A DNA stretch of 22,047 nucleotides, from the NCBI GenBank assembly GCA_033721915.1, contig JAWWAC010000050.1, positions 1 to 22,047 on the forward strand, read 5' to 3'. Source of the DNA: REBR01 sp033721915. Its GTDB lineage: Bacteria; Pseudomonadota; Gammaproteobacteria; Pseudomonadales; Oleiphilaceae. A program made the position numbers and the translations under genes. Positions within the stretch are counted from its first letter, which is position 1, and every line of letters starts with the position of its first letter. Shown here piece by piece: positions 14,969-22,047 of this stretch. Under the pieces are notes generated by a model, which was not told where the DNA came from, did no database searches, and saw nothing but the letters and a program-made list of their open reading frames with translations.

Positions 14969-16444
14969 GTGAGCCAGGAGCAACTGAACCATTACTTTTC
15001 CGACTGGACAGAGCGCGAGGCGCTGACAGAAGCCATGATTCCCCTGATTGGCCGCCTGTATCGCAAGAACAATGTGGTCACCTCCATCTACGGTCGGGCC
15101 ATCATCAACCAGTCCGTGATCAACATCATGAAGTCTCACCGCTTTGTCCGCCAGATCGAGGAAAGCGAGCTGAGTGTTCATGACACCTACCCGATTCTGG
15201 AAGCACTGGACCGGATGAACCTGGGCCAGGCCCATATTGATATCGGCAAGCTGGCGGTGGCCTTCCGTAACCAGAAGGGCAAGCAAAGCCTGGAAGAGTT
15301 CCTCCATGAAGCCGTGGGTCCGGTGGTTGGCCGCTACGAGCAGGAGAAGGAGCAGTGCCACCGGGAAGAGACCAAGGACGTGGTGTTGTACGGCTTTGGC
15401 CGCATCGGCCGCTACCTGACCCGCATCCTGGTGGAAAAGGCCGGTGGCGGCAACAACCTGCGACTGCGGGCCATTGTGGTCCGTGACGGCGGTGCCAAGA
15501 ACGATCTGGAAAAGCGCGCCAGCCTGCTGCGCCGTGATTCCGTCCACGGCTCCTTCCGGGGCACCATCACCATTGATACGGAAAACTCCGCCATTATTGC
15601 CAACGGCAACTACATCAAGGTGATCTACGCCAACAGCCCGGATCAGGTGGATTACACCCAGTACGGCATCGATAACGCCATTGTGATCGACAACACCGGT
15701 GTCTGGCGTGACAAGGAGGGCCTTGGCATGCACCTCAAGTCCAAGGGCGTCAGCCGTGTGCTGCTGACCGCGCCGGGCAAGGGGGATATCAAGAACATCG
15801 TCCACGGCATCAACAACCACGCCATCACCGAGGATGACCGGATTCTTTCCGCCGCCTCCTGTACCACCAATGCCATTACGCCGGTGCTCAAGGCCATCCA
15901 CGACCGTTACGGCATCGTGGACGGGCATATGGAAACCGTGCACGCCTACACCAACGACCAGAACCTGATCGACAACTACCACAAGGGCAGCCGCCGTGGC
16001 CGCAGTGCGCCACTGAACATGGTGCTGACCGAGACCGGTGCCGCCAAGGCGGTGGCCAAGGCGCTGCCGGAGCTGGATGGCAAGCTGACCGGTAACGCCA
16101 TCCGGGTGCCCACGCCCAACGTGTCCATGGCCATTCTCAACCTCAACCTGAGCCGCCCCACCACGGTGGAAGAGGTGAATGACTACATCCGCGAGACGGC
16201 CCTGCACTCGGATCTGCAAAAGCAGATCGATTACGTCAACTCCCCGGAAGTGGTGTCCACCGACTTTGTCGGCTCCCGTCACGCCGGTGTGGTGGACGGT
16301 CAGGCCACCATCGCCAGCAACAACCGTCTGGTGCTCTATGTGTGGTACGACAACGAGGCGGGCTACAGCGCACAGCTGGTGCGTATCGTCAACCAGATTG
16401 CCGGCGTCACCTTCCCGATCTTCCCCAGCCGTGGCGGCAACTGA
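14969..16444 (+). CDS. gap: Long-form glyceraldehyde-3-phosphate dehydrogenase
   Basis: The 491-residue product is a phosphorylating glyceraldehyde-3-phosphate dehydrogenase with about 130 extra residues before the Rossmann domain. The catalytic part is standard: dinucleotide-binding GFGRIGR at 142-148, RRDSVHG, AASCTTNA with catalytic Cys298, VHAYTNDQ with the active-site His, RRGRSAPLNM and the final YVWYDNEAGYSAQ. The N-terminal part (AMIPLIGRLYRKNNVVTSIYGR and following) matches the long form found before nqr in Pseudomonas aeruginosa (PA3001). I take the GTG at 14969 as start because GAGG lies nine bases upstream and homology begins right after it. An upstream in-frame start at 14804 would precede the promoter. 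Its main direction (glycolytic or gluconeogenic) and cofactor preference cannot be read directly. A strong hairpin follows, so it is probably monocistronic. Confidence 0.94.
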   Translation: MSQEQLNHYFSDWTEREALTEAMIPLIGRLYRKNNVVTSIYGRAIINQSVINIMKSHRFVRQIEESELSVHDTYPILEALDRMNLGQAHIDIGKLAVAFRNQKGKQSLEEFLHEAVGPVVGRYEQEKEQCHREETKDVVLYGFGRIGRYLTRILVEKAGGGNNLRLRAIVVRDGGAKNDLEKRASLLRRDSVHGSFRGTITIDTENSAIIANGNYIKVIYANSPDQVDYTQYGIDNAIVIDNTGVWRDKEGLGMHLKSKGVSRVLLTAPGKGDIKNIVHGINNHAITEDDRILSAASCTTNAITPVLKAIHDRYGIVDGHMETVHAYTNDQNLIDNYHKGSRRGRSAPLNMVLTETGAAKAVAKALPELDGKLTGNAIRVPTPNVSMAILNLNLSRPTTVEEVNDYIRETALHSDLQKQIDYVNSPEVVSTDFVGSRHAGVVDGQATIASNNRLVLYVWYDNEAGYSAQLVRIVNQIAGVTFPIFPSRGGN

Positions 16445-16490
16445 GGCGTAATCGCCGGATTCAAGGCCTGTCTGTGCCGGTGACCGGGCG

Positions 16491-16530
16491 GCCCGTTGCG
16501 GGGGGAAATTCCCCCGTGACGGGCTTCTCA
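16491..16530 (+). terminator. Long hairpin terminator between gap and nqrA
   Basis: Bases 16491-16504 and 16511-16524 form a 14-pair stem (GCCCGTTGCGGGGG with CCCCCGTGACGGGC, two G-U pairs) around a 6-base loop, followed by TTCTCATCT. The stem is very stable; the T-tract is poor. It probably ends the gap transcript just before the nqr promoter, and may partly depend on other factors. Confidence 0.6.
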
Positions 16531-16532
16531 TC

Positions 16533-16561
16533 TGGAAAACCCGGACTATCACCTCTATAAT
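16533..16561 (+). promoter_or_regulatory. nqr operon promoter
   Basis: A perfect -10 TATAAT (16556-16561) stands 17 bases after TGGAAA (16533-16538, four of six). It begins nine bases after the base of the preceding hairpin. Transcription would start near 16568, giving a leader of about 165 bases before nqrA. Confidence 0.75.
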
Positions 16562-16633
16562 TGGCCCGTTTTCAGGTGTGCCGGACTTCCTCCCGCGGCC
16601 AGAGTGCCGTATCAAGTTCCCCTGGAGCCAAGG

Positions 16634-16717
16634 ATGAGCCCTGGTAACGGTGCTCGGCGCCGGCTCAGGCAGTGTCCGGTGTGGCGACACACAACATTCA
16701 TTCTCCACCTTTTGTGA
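16634..16717 (+). CDS. Possible 27-codon leader ORF before nqrA
   Basis: Within the nqr leader, an ATG at 16634 has GGAG (16624-16627) six bases upstream and opens a 27-codon frame starting MSPGNGARRRLRQ and ending FILHLL, with TGA at 16715-16717, 13 bases before the nqrA ATG. It has five arginines and no recognisable relative. Its ribosome site is better than that of nqrA, so it could help load ribosomes. A chance ORF is the simplest alternative. Confidence 0.3.
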   Translation: MSPGNGARRRLRQCPVWRHTTFILHLL

Positions 16718-16730
16718 TTGGGCGAATTTA

Positions 16731-18077
16731 ATGATCAAAATCAAAAAAGGCCTGGATCTTCCCATTGATGGTGCGCCCGAGCACACCATTGAAGAGGGTC
16801 GCCGTGTCCGAGAAGTGGCCCTGACCGGGTTTGACTATGTGGGCATGAAGCCAACCATGGCGGTTCGGGAAGGGGATCGCGTCAAGCGCGGCACCCTGCT
16901 GTTCACGGATAAAAAGAACGAAGGCGTGCGCTATACCTCCCCCGGTGCCGGTGTGGTCAAGGCCATCCATCGTGGTGAGCGACGTGTTTTCCAGTCCATT
17001 GTCATCGAGATTGACGGTGATGAGGCGGAGACCTTCGAGAAGTTCAGCGAATCCGGCCTGGCCAGCCTGCCCAGGCAGCAGGTGGTGGATAACCTGGTGG
17101 AGTCCGGTCTGTGGCCACTGTTGCGCACCCGGCCCTACGACAAGGTGCCGGCCATTGACAGCGAGCCCCACTCCATCTTTGTCTCCGTCATGGACACCAA
17201 CCCCCTGGCGGTGGATCCCACGGTCATTATCGACACGGACCCCAAGGCATTCAGCAATGGCCTGCAGGTGCTGAGCCGTCTGACCAGTGGCAAGGTGTTT
17301 GTCTGTGGTGGCCCTGACACAAAAGTGGATCTGCCTTCCGGCGAAGCCTTCGAGCAGTACAGCTTCAGCGGCCCCCACCCGGCGGGCAATGTGGGCACCC
17401 ATATCCATTTCCTGGACCCGGTGAGCCAGCAGAAGACGGTCTGGACCATCAACTACCAGAAGGTCATGGATATCGGCCGTCTTTTCACCCAGGGTGAGGT
17501 GCCCAAGGAACAAATCGTGGCACTGACCGGTCCCGAGGTGAAGAAACCCAGACTGTTGCGCACCCGTATTGGTGCCAACCTGAATGAGCTGCTGGAAGGT
17601 GAACTGGAAACCCGCACCGATGTCCGGGTGATCAACGGCTCGGTGTTCGGCGGCCGCACGGCAAGGGGGCCTGTGGCCTATCTGGCTCGCAGTGTGTGTC
17701 AGATCACCGTTCTGGAGGAGGGGCTGAAGCGGGAGTTTATGCGCTGGATCTCTCCGGGCATGAACCGCTACTCCCGGCTCAACATTTACCTCTCCAAGCT
17801 GATGCCTGGCAGAAAGCTGCCGTTCAGCACCAACACCAATGGCAGCGAGCGGGCCATGGTGCCGGTGGGCGCTTATGAGGAAGTGATGCCGCTGGATATT
17901 CTGCCGACCCAGCTGCTGCGTTCACTGATCGTGGGGGATACCGAGCAGGCCCAGTTGCTTGGGGCGCTTGAGCTGGCGGAGGAGGACCTGGCCCTGTGCA
18001 CCTTTGTGTGTCCCGGCAAGTACGAATACGGTCCGATTCTCCGGGAAAACCTGACACGCATTGAGTTTGAGGGCTAA
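16731..18077 (+). CDS. nqrA: Na+-translocating NADH:quinone reductase subunit A
   Basis: The 448-residue product is NqrA, the peripheral cytoplasmic subunit of the Na+-NQR complex, which oxidises NADH, reduces ubiquinone and pumps sodium out across the inner membrane. Recognisable parts are the start MIKIKKGLDLPIDGAP, GFDYVGMKPTMAVREGDRVK, the SPGAGVV loop, LVESGLWPLLRTRPYDKVPA, SGPHPAGNVGTHIHFLDPV, TNGSERAMVPVGAYEEVMPL and the end CTFVCPGKYEYGPILRENL. Length equals the usual 445-450. I take the ATG at 16731 because homology starts exactly there; an in-frame GTG at 16650 would add 27 unrelated residues. No clear Shine-Dalgarno sequence precedes it. It is the first nqr gene, three bases before nqrB. 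Confidence 0.97.
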   Translation: MIKIKKGLDLPIDGAPEHTIEEGRRVREVALTGFDYVGMKPTMAVREGDRVKRGTLLFTDKKNEGVRYTSPGAGVVKAIHRGERRVFQSIVIEIDGDEAETFEKFSESGLASLPRQQVVDNLVESGLWPLLRTRPYDKVPAIDSEPHSIFVSVMDTNPLAVDPTVIIDTDPKAFSNGLQVLSRLTSGKVFVCGGPDTKVDLPSGEAFEQYSFSGPHPAGNVGTHIHFLDPVSQQKTVWTINYQKVMDIGRLFTQGEVPKEQIVALTGPEVKKPRLLRTRIGANLNELLEGELETRTDVRVINGSVFGGRTARGPVAYLARSVCQITVLEEGLKREFMRWISPGMNRYSRLNIYLSKLMPGRKLPFSTNTNGSERAMVPVGAYEEVMPLDILPTQLLRSLIVGDTEQAQLLGALELAEEDLALCTFVCPGKYEYGPILRENLTRIEFEG

Positions 18078-18080
18078 ATC

Positions 18081-19286
18081 ATGGCGCTTAGAGAGTTTTT
18101 CGACAAGCTGGAGCCCCACTTTGAAAAGGGGGGCAAGTACGAGAAGTGGTACCCGCTGTACGAAGCGGTGGATACCATTTTCTACAGTCCCGGTACGGTA
18201 ACCCGTTCCACCTCACACGTGCGTGATGGCATTGATCTCAAGCGCATCATGATCACCGTCTGGCTCTGCGTCTTCCCGGCCATGTTCTTCGGCATGTGGA
18301 ACGTGGGCTATCAGGCCAACAGCTACCTCGCCGCCGAAGGTCTGGCCATGGACGAGGGGCTGCGCTCGGCCTTTATTGCCGCCTTTGCCGGCAACGACCC
18401 GTCCAGCATCTGGGACAACATGATCTACGGGGCGGCCTATTTCCTGCCCATCTACTTTGTCACCTTTGTGGTCGGTGGCTTCTGGGAGGTGCTGTTTGCC
18501 ACAGTGCGCCGCCATGAGGTCAACGAAGGCTTTTTTGTCACTTCCATACTCTTTGCCCTGATCCTCCCACCCACCATCCCCCTGTGGCAGGTGGCACTGG
18601 GCATTACCTTCGGTATCGTGGTGGGCAAGGAGATCTTCGGTGGTACCGGCAAGAACTTCCTCAACCCGGCACTCACCGGGCGTGCCTTTCTGTACTTTGC
18701 CTATCCGGCCCAGATTTCCGGGGATCAGGTGTGGACGGCCGTGGACGGCTTCAGTGGCGCCACGGTGCTGAGTGTGGCCGCACAGAGCGGCATGGAAGGG
18801 GTACGCAACATGATGACCTGGTTTGACGCCTTTACCGGCGTCATGCAGGGTTCCGTGGGCGAGACATCCACACTGATGGTGATTATCGGCGGCAGCATAC
18901 TGCTGGTGATGAAGATCGCCTCCTACCGCATTGTCTTTGGCGTGCTGCTGGGGGTGATCGGCACCTCCATGCTGCTCAATGCCGTGGGCTCAGACACCAA
19001 CCCCATGTTTGAAATCCCGGCCTACTGGCACCTGGTGATGGGGGGGCTGGCATTCGGCATGTTCTTCATGGCCACGGACCCGGTGTCGGCTTCCATGACC
19101 AATACCGGCAAATGGCTCTTCGGTGCCCTGATCGGTCTGATGACGGTGCTGATCCGGGTAGTGAATCCGGCCTTCCCGGAGGGCATCATGCTGGCCATTC
19201 TGTTCGCCAACCTGTTTGCTCCGTTTATCGACCATCTGGTGGTGCAGGCCAATATCAAGAGGAGGCTCGCCCGTGGCGCAATCTAA
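18081..19286 (+). CDS. nqrB: Na+-translocating NADH:quinone reductase subunit B
   Basis: The 401-residue product is NqrB, the large membrane subunit that holds covalently bound FMN and riboflavin and carries sodium-translocation helices. After a charged N-terminal segment (about 1-50) it has around ten membrane helices. The flavinylation motif DGFSGAT lies at 222-228 with Thr228 as FMN acceptor, equivalent to Thr236 in Vibrio cholerae. Other family blocks are GGTGKNFLNPALTGRAFLYF and FMATDPVSASMTNTGKW. The FMN would be attached by an ApbE flavin transferase, which is not in this window. It starts three bases after nqrA, and its end overlaps nqrC by 14 bases. Confidence 0.97.
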   Translation: MALREFFDKLEPHFEKGGKYEKWYPLYEAVDTIFYSPGTVTRSTSHVRDGIDLKRIMITVWLCVFPAMFFGMWNVGYQANSYLAAEGLAMDEGLRSAFIAAFAGNDPSSIWDNMIYGAAYFLPIYFVTFVVGGFWEVLFATVRRHEVNEGFFVTSILFALILPPTIPLWQVALGITFGIVVGKEIFGGTGKNFLNPALTGRAFLYFAYPAQISGDQVWTAVDGFSGATVLSVAAQSGMEGVRNMMTWFDAFTGVMQGSVGETSTLMVIIGGSILLVMKIASYRIVFGVLLGVIGTSMLLNAVGSDTNPMFEIPAYWHLVMGGLAFGMFFMATDPVSASMTNTGKWLFGALIGLMTVLIRVVNPAFPEGIMLAILFANLFAPFIDHLVVQANIKRRLARGAI

Positions 19287-20061
19287 AGACAGTATCAGCC
19301 GGACCCTGATCGTGGCGCTCCTGCTGAGTGTGGCCTTTTCCGTGATCGTCTCCACGGCGGCCGTGGCGCTGCGTCCGGTGCAGACCACCAATGAGCAGCT
19401 CAGCATCCGCTCCAACATGCTGTCCGCGGCCGGCATGCTGACCAAGGGGGCCAGCGCCGAGGAAGTGCGCTCCGCCTTTGACGAGTTCGAGGTTTTGCTG
19501 GTGGAAATGGGCACTGGCGAGATAGTGCCCCCGGAAACCGTGGGCGTGAGTGATGCGGCGGAGTACGACGAGCGTCGTGCCGCCCGTGACCCCAAGCTGT
19601 CCCACGAGCTGGAAAATGACCCGGCCGGCATCAACCGCCAGGTGGATTACGCCAAGGCCTATGTGCTGCGTGATGACCAGGGTGAGATCAAGCGCATCGT
19701 GCTGCCGGTGCATGGCTATGGTCTCTGGTCCACCATGTACGGCTTCCTGGCTCTGGAAGGGGACGCCAATACCGTGGTGGGCCTGGGCTTCTACGAGCAC
19801 GCGGAGACACCGGGCCTGGGTGGCGAGATCGAGAACCCGCGCTGGCAGGCCCAGTGGCCCGGCAAGAAAATCTACGACAAAGAGAACATGACACAACCAC
19901 GCATCCAGGTGGTCAAGGCGCCCAAGAGCGACGAGCATGATATCGATGCCCTGTCCGGGGCCACCTTGACCTCCCGGGGGGTTGATAACATGATGGAATT
20001 TTGGCTGGGTGAACAGGGCTACGCCCAGTTCCTCAAGAAAGCCAGGCAGGGGGAAATCTGA
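19273..20061 (+). CDS. nqrC: Na+-translocating NADH:quinone reductase subunit C
   Basis: The 262-residue product is NqrC, which has one N-terminal membrane helix (about 11-33) and a periplasmic FMN-binding domain that passes electrons within the complex. The flavinylation motif DALSGATLTS runs from 225, with Thr231 the covalent FMN site (Thr225 in Vibrio cholerae). Other typical parts are GYGLWSTMYGFLAL, FYEHAETPGLGGEIENPRW and VDNMMEFWLG. I take the GTG at 19273 as start because GGAGG lies seven bases before it and the membrane helix follows. This start lies inside the end of nqrB (14-base overlap), a sign of translational coupling. The stop is two bases before nqrD. Confidence 0.96.
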   Translation: MAQSKDSISRTLIVALLLSVAFSVIVSTAAVALRPVQTTNEQLSIRSNMLSAAGMLTKGASAEEVRSAFDEFEVLLVEMGTGEIVPPETVGVSDAAEYDERRAARDPKLSHELENDPAGINRQVDYAKAYVLRDDQGEIKRIVLPVHGYGLWSTMYGFLALEGDANTVVGLGFYEHAETPGLGGEIENPRWQAQWPGKKIYDKENMTQPRIQVVKAPKSDEHDIDALSGATLTSRGVDNMMEFWLGEQGYAQFLKKARQGEI

Positions 20062-20063
20062 TC

Positions 20064-20729
20064 ATGGCTGATTTGAAAGCGAAAGAAGTACTCTTTAACC
20101 CCATACTCAATGAAAACCCCATTGCACTGCAGATACTGGGTATCTGCTCTGCGCTGGCGGTGACCAGCAGCCTGCAGGTCACGCTGGTCATGTGCGCCTC
20201 GGTGATTGCCGTGGTCTGCGCCTCCAACGTGTCCGTGTCGCTGATTCGCAAGCAGATCCCCAGCAGCATCCGGATCATCGTGCAGATGACCATTATCGCC
20301 TCGCTGGTGATTGTGGTGGACCAGCTGCTCAAGGCCTACGCCTACGAGATGAGCAAACAGCTGTCGGTGTTCGTGGGGCTGATCATTACCAACTGCATCA
20401 TCATGGGCCGCGCTGAAGGCTTTGCCATGCAGCACGGGCCCTGGATGAGTTTCCTGGACGGGCTTGGCAACGGTGTCGGCTACAGCGTTGTGCTGCTGGC
20501 GGTGGCGGTCTTCCGCGAGTTTCTTGGTGCCGGTGCCCTCATGGGCATCCAGATCCTGCCCACGGTCAATCAGGGTGGCTGGTACGTGCCCAACGGCCTG
20601 ATGCTGCTGCCACCGAGCGCCTTCTTCCTGATCGGTTTCTTTATCTGGGGGCTGCGCACCTGGAAAACCGAGCAGATCGAGGAGGATGAGTTCAAGATGT
20701 CCGCCCACAAGACGCGGGAGGCCTTCTGA
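20064..20729 (+). CDS. nqrD: Na+-translocating NADH:quinone reductase subunit D
   Basis: The 221-residue product is NqrD, a six-helix integral membrane subunit that pairs with NqrE. The two conserved cysteines that share a 2Fe-2S cluster in the membrane with NqrE are present: Cys28 (LGICSALAVTSS) and Cys111 (IITNCIIMGRAE), matching Cys29 and Cys112 of Vibrio cholerae. The two half-sites have the inverted helix repeat typical of the RnfA/RnfE/NqrD/NqrE group. Because Nqr and Rnf subunits are related, operon context with nqrA and nqrF decides the name. AGGGGGAAA precedes the ATG, two bases after nqrC. Confidence 0.97.
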   Translation: MADLKAKEVLFNPILNENPIALQILGICSALAVTSSLQVTLVMCASVIAVVCASNVSVSLIRKQIPSSIRIIVQMTIIASLVIVVDQLLKAYAYEMSKQLSVFVGLIITNCIIMGRAEGFAMQHGPWMSFLDGLGNGVGYSVVLLAVAVFREFLGAGALMGIQILPTVNQGGWYVPNGLMLLPPSAFFLIGFFIWGLRTWKTEQIEEDEFKMSAHKTREAF

Positions 20730-20731
20730 CC

Positions 20732-21340
20732 ATGGAACATTACATCAGTCTGATTATCCAGGCGGTCTTCGTTGAAAACCTGGCACTGGCCTTCTTCCTG
20801 GGGATGTGTACCTTTCTGGCGATCTCCAAGAAGGTGGAAGCGGCCATGGGCCTTGGCATTGCCGTGGTGGTGGTGCTGTCAGTCTCTGTGCCGGTGAACA
20901 ACCTGATCTACAACTACGTGCTGCGGGACGGGGCTCTGGCCTGGGCCGGTCTGCCGGATGTTGACCTGAGCTTTCTCGGTCTTCTCACCTACATTGGTGT
21001 GATTGCGGCCCTGGTGCAGATCATGGAGATGTTCCTGGACAAGTACGTGCCGGCACTCTATGGCGCACTGGGCGTCTTCCTGCCGTTGATTACGGTCAAC
21101 TGCGCCATACTGGGTGCGGTACTGTTCATGGTGGAGCGGGACTACGCCTTTGGTGAGAGTCTGGCCTACGGCTTCGGTGCCGGCCTTGGCTGGGCACTGG
21201 CCATTGTGGTCCTGGCGGGTATCCGTGAAAAACTCAAATACAGCGATGTGCCGGCCGGACTGCAGGGGCTTGGCATTACCTTCATGACGGTGGGCCTGAT
21301 GTCACTGGGCTTCATGTCGTTCTCGGGTATTTCCCTGTAA
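20732..21340 (+). CDS. nqrE: Na+-translocating NADH:quinone reductase subunit E
   Basis: The 202-residue product is NqrE, a six-helix membrane subunit and the partner of NqrD. Its cluster cysteines are Cys26 (LGMCTFLAISKK) and Cys124 (VNCAILGAV), matching Cys26 and Cys120 of Vibrio cholerae with a four-residue insertion between them. The C-terminal part (AGIREKLKYSDVPAGLQGLG, ITFMTVGLMSLGFMSFSG) is typical. GGGAGG lies at the end of nqrD, and the ATG follows the nqrD stop by two bases. A 54-base gap with a small hairpin separates it from nqrF. Confidence 0.97.
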   Translation: MEHYISLIIQAVFVENLALAFFLGMCTFLAISKKVEAAMGLGIAVVVVLSVSVPVNNLIYNYVLRDGALAWAGLPDVDLSFLGLLTYIGVIAALVQIMEMFLDKYVPALYGALGVFLPLITVNCAILGAVLFMVERDYAFGESLAYGFGAGLGWALAIVVLAGIREKLKYSDVPAGLQGLGITFMTVGLMSLGFMSFSGISL

Positions 21341-21343
21341 GCC

Positions 21344-21364
21344 GCCGTACAACGGCATATTTTG
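21344..21364 (+). terminator. Small hairpin with T-run between nqrE and nqrF
   Basis: GCCGT (21344-21348) and ACGGC (21352-21356) pair around ACA and are followed by ATATTTTG. The 5-pair stem with a T-rich tail just after the nqrE stop resembles a weak intrinsic terminator or a processing site. It could lower nqrF relative to nqrA-E, but it may have no function. Confidence 0.35.
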
Positions 21365-21394
21365 AACCCTTACATGAACCAATAGGGCGTAACC

Positions 21395-22047
21395 ATGGGT
21401 ACAGAAATCATACTTGGCGTGGTCATGTTCACCGTCATTGTACTGTCACTGGTGGCGGTGATCCTCGGGGCCCGCTCCAAGCTGGTCAGTACCGGCGATA
21501 TCGTTATCGAGATCAATGACGACCCGGATCACACCGTGAAGACCCAGGCCGGTGGCAAACTGCTGGGCAAGCTGGCCGAGCAGGGGATCTTCCTGTCCTC
21601 CGCCTGTGGCGGCGGCGGCAGTTGCGCCCAGTGCAAGTGCAAGGTGCTGGACGGCGGCGGTGCCATACTGCCCACGGAAACCGGCCATTTCACACCCCGT
21701 GAGATCAAGGAAGGCTGGCGCCTGTCCTGCCAAGTGCCGGTCAAGCAGGACATGAAGGTGGAAGTGCCGGAGGAATTCTTTGGTGTGGAGCGCTGGGAAT
21801 GCACCGTGCACTCCAACCACAACTGCGCCACCTTCATCAAGGAAACCATACTGACCCTGCCGGAAGGGGTGGATGTGGATTTCCGTGCCGGCGGCTATGT
21901 GCAGCTTGAGGCGCCCCCACACGAGGTGCATTTCAAGGATTTCGACATCGACGAGGAGTACCACGAGGACTGGGACAAGCATAACCTCTGGCAGCACAAG
22001 TCCGTGGTGAAGGAAGACATCGTCCGTGCCTACTCCATGGCCAACTA
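21395..22047 (+). CDS. nqrF: Na+-translocating NADH:quinone reductase subunit F (5' part, cut by window end)
   Basis: The first 217 codons of nqrF are present; the rest lies beyond the window. NqrF takes electrons from NADH through FAD to a 2Fe-2S cluster. Seen here are the N-terminal membrane helix (about 4-25), a ferredoxin domain with cluster ligands Cys71, Cys77, Cys80 and Cys112 (each one later than in Vibrio cholerae), and the start of the ferredoxin-reductase domain. The FAD-binding R-x-Y-S motif (Arg211, Tyr213, Ser214, in RAYSMAN) sits at the very end. The NADH-binding domain (about 190 residues) is missing only because of the window edge. The ATG at 21395 follows a weak AGGGCG. It begins 54 bases after nqrE. 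Confidence 0.96.
   Translation, partial: MGTEIILGVVMFTVIVLSLVAVILGARSKLVSTGDIVIEINDDPDHTVKTQAGGKLLGKLAEQGIFLSSACGGGGSCAQCKCKVLDGGGAILPTETGHFTPREIKEGWRLSCQVPVKQDMKVEVPEEFFGVERWECTVHSNHNCATFIKETILTLPEGVDVDFRAGGYVQLEAPPHEVHFKDFDIDEEYHEDWDKHNLWQHKSVVKEDIVRAYSMAN

Noticed and set aside
14942..16789. 615-codon open frame antisense to the glyceraldehyde-3-phosphate dehydrogenase gene
   Set aside because: It covers a certain gene and its promoter-terminator region, has a Val/His/Gly-biased composition and no recognisable domain.
1..22047. Mobile elements, CRISPR arrays, tRNA or rRNA genes, phage genes
   Set aside because: I saw no transposase, integrase, repeat-spacer pattern or structured RNA. Gene order and composition look like stable core chromosome.

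Overview
The window is chromosomal DNA of a GC-rich gammaproteobacterium. The order psrA, nagZ, S-methylthioinosine phosphorylase, csiV, mfd, long-form glyceraldehyde-3-phosphate dehydrogenase, nqrABCDEF closely follows the corresponding block in Pseudomonas as I remember it, with Marinobacter/Alcanivorax-like marine relatives also plausible. A Na+-translocating NADH:quinone reductase fits a marine or halotolerant lifestyle. The genus cannot be fixed from the sequence alone. I see no insertion sequence, prophage, tRNA, rRNA or CRISPR array; this is ordinary core-genome DNA with a few less familiar genes.

Left part (1-4823): a large lipoprotein of the DUF6351 type, probably an alpha/beta hydrolase, ends at tandem hairpin terminators. 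It converges on a small helical protein of unknown function on the minus strand, which has its own strong terminator. Next on the minus strand come a stand-alone riboflavin synthase and a two-CBS-domain protein, which is read from a promoter in the divergent region at 4657-4844.

Middle (4845-10309, all plus strand): a two-helix membrane protein of unknown function, then psrA, a TetR-family fatty-acid-responsive repressor. psrA has a near-consensus promoter overlaid by two overlapping PsrA-type palindromes, which implies autoregulation. After psrA and without a visible terminator come a YkuD-domain protein lacking a signal peptide (probably a cytoplasmic L,D-carboxypeptidase of the ElsL type), nagZ, an MscS-family channel and an S-methylthioinosine phosphorylase. 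The YkuD and NagZ proteins would perform two steps of cytosolic peptidoglycan recycling. The possibility that psrA and these genes form one transcription unit is the most interesting hypothesis here.

Right part (10386-22047): csiV and mfd lie on the minus strand (cell-wall synthesis partner and transcription-repair coupling factor). Divergent from mfd is a long-form glyceraldehyde-3-phosphate dehydrogenase with its own promoter and a strong hairpin downstream. Directly after that hairpin a sigma70-type promoter with a perfect -10 starts the nqr operon. nqrA to nqrE are complete and nqrF is cut by the window end. The covalent FMN threonines of NqrB and NqrC, the membrane iron-sulfur cysteines of NqrD/NqrE and the ferredoxin cysteines of NqrF are all present, so the pump should be functional. 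A possible 27-codon leader ORF lies just before nqrA, and a small hairpin separates nqrE from nqrF.
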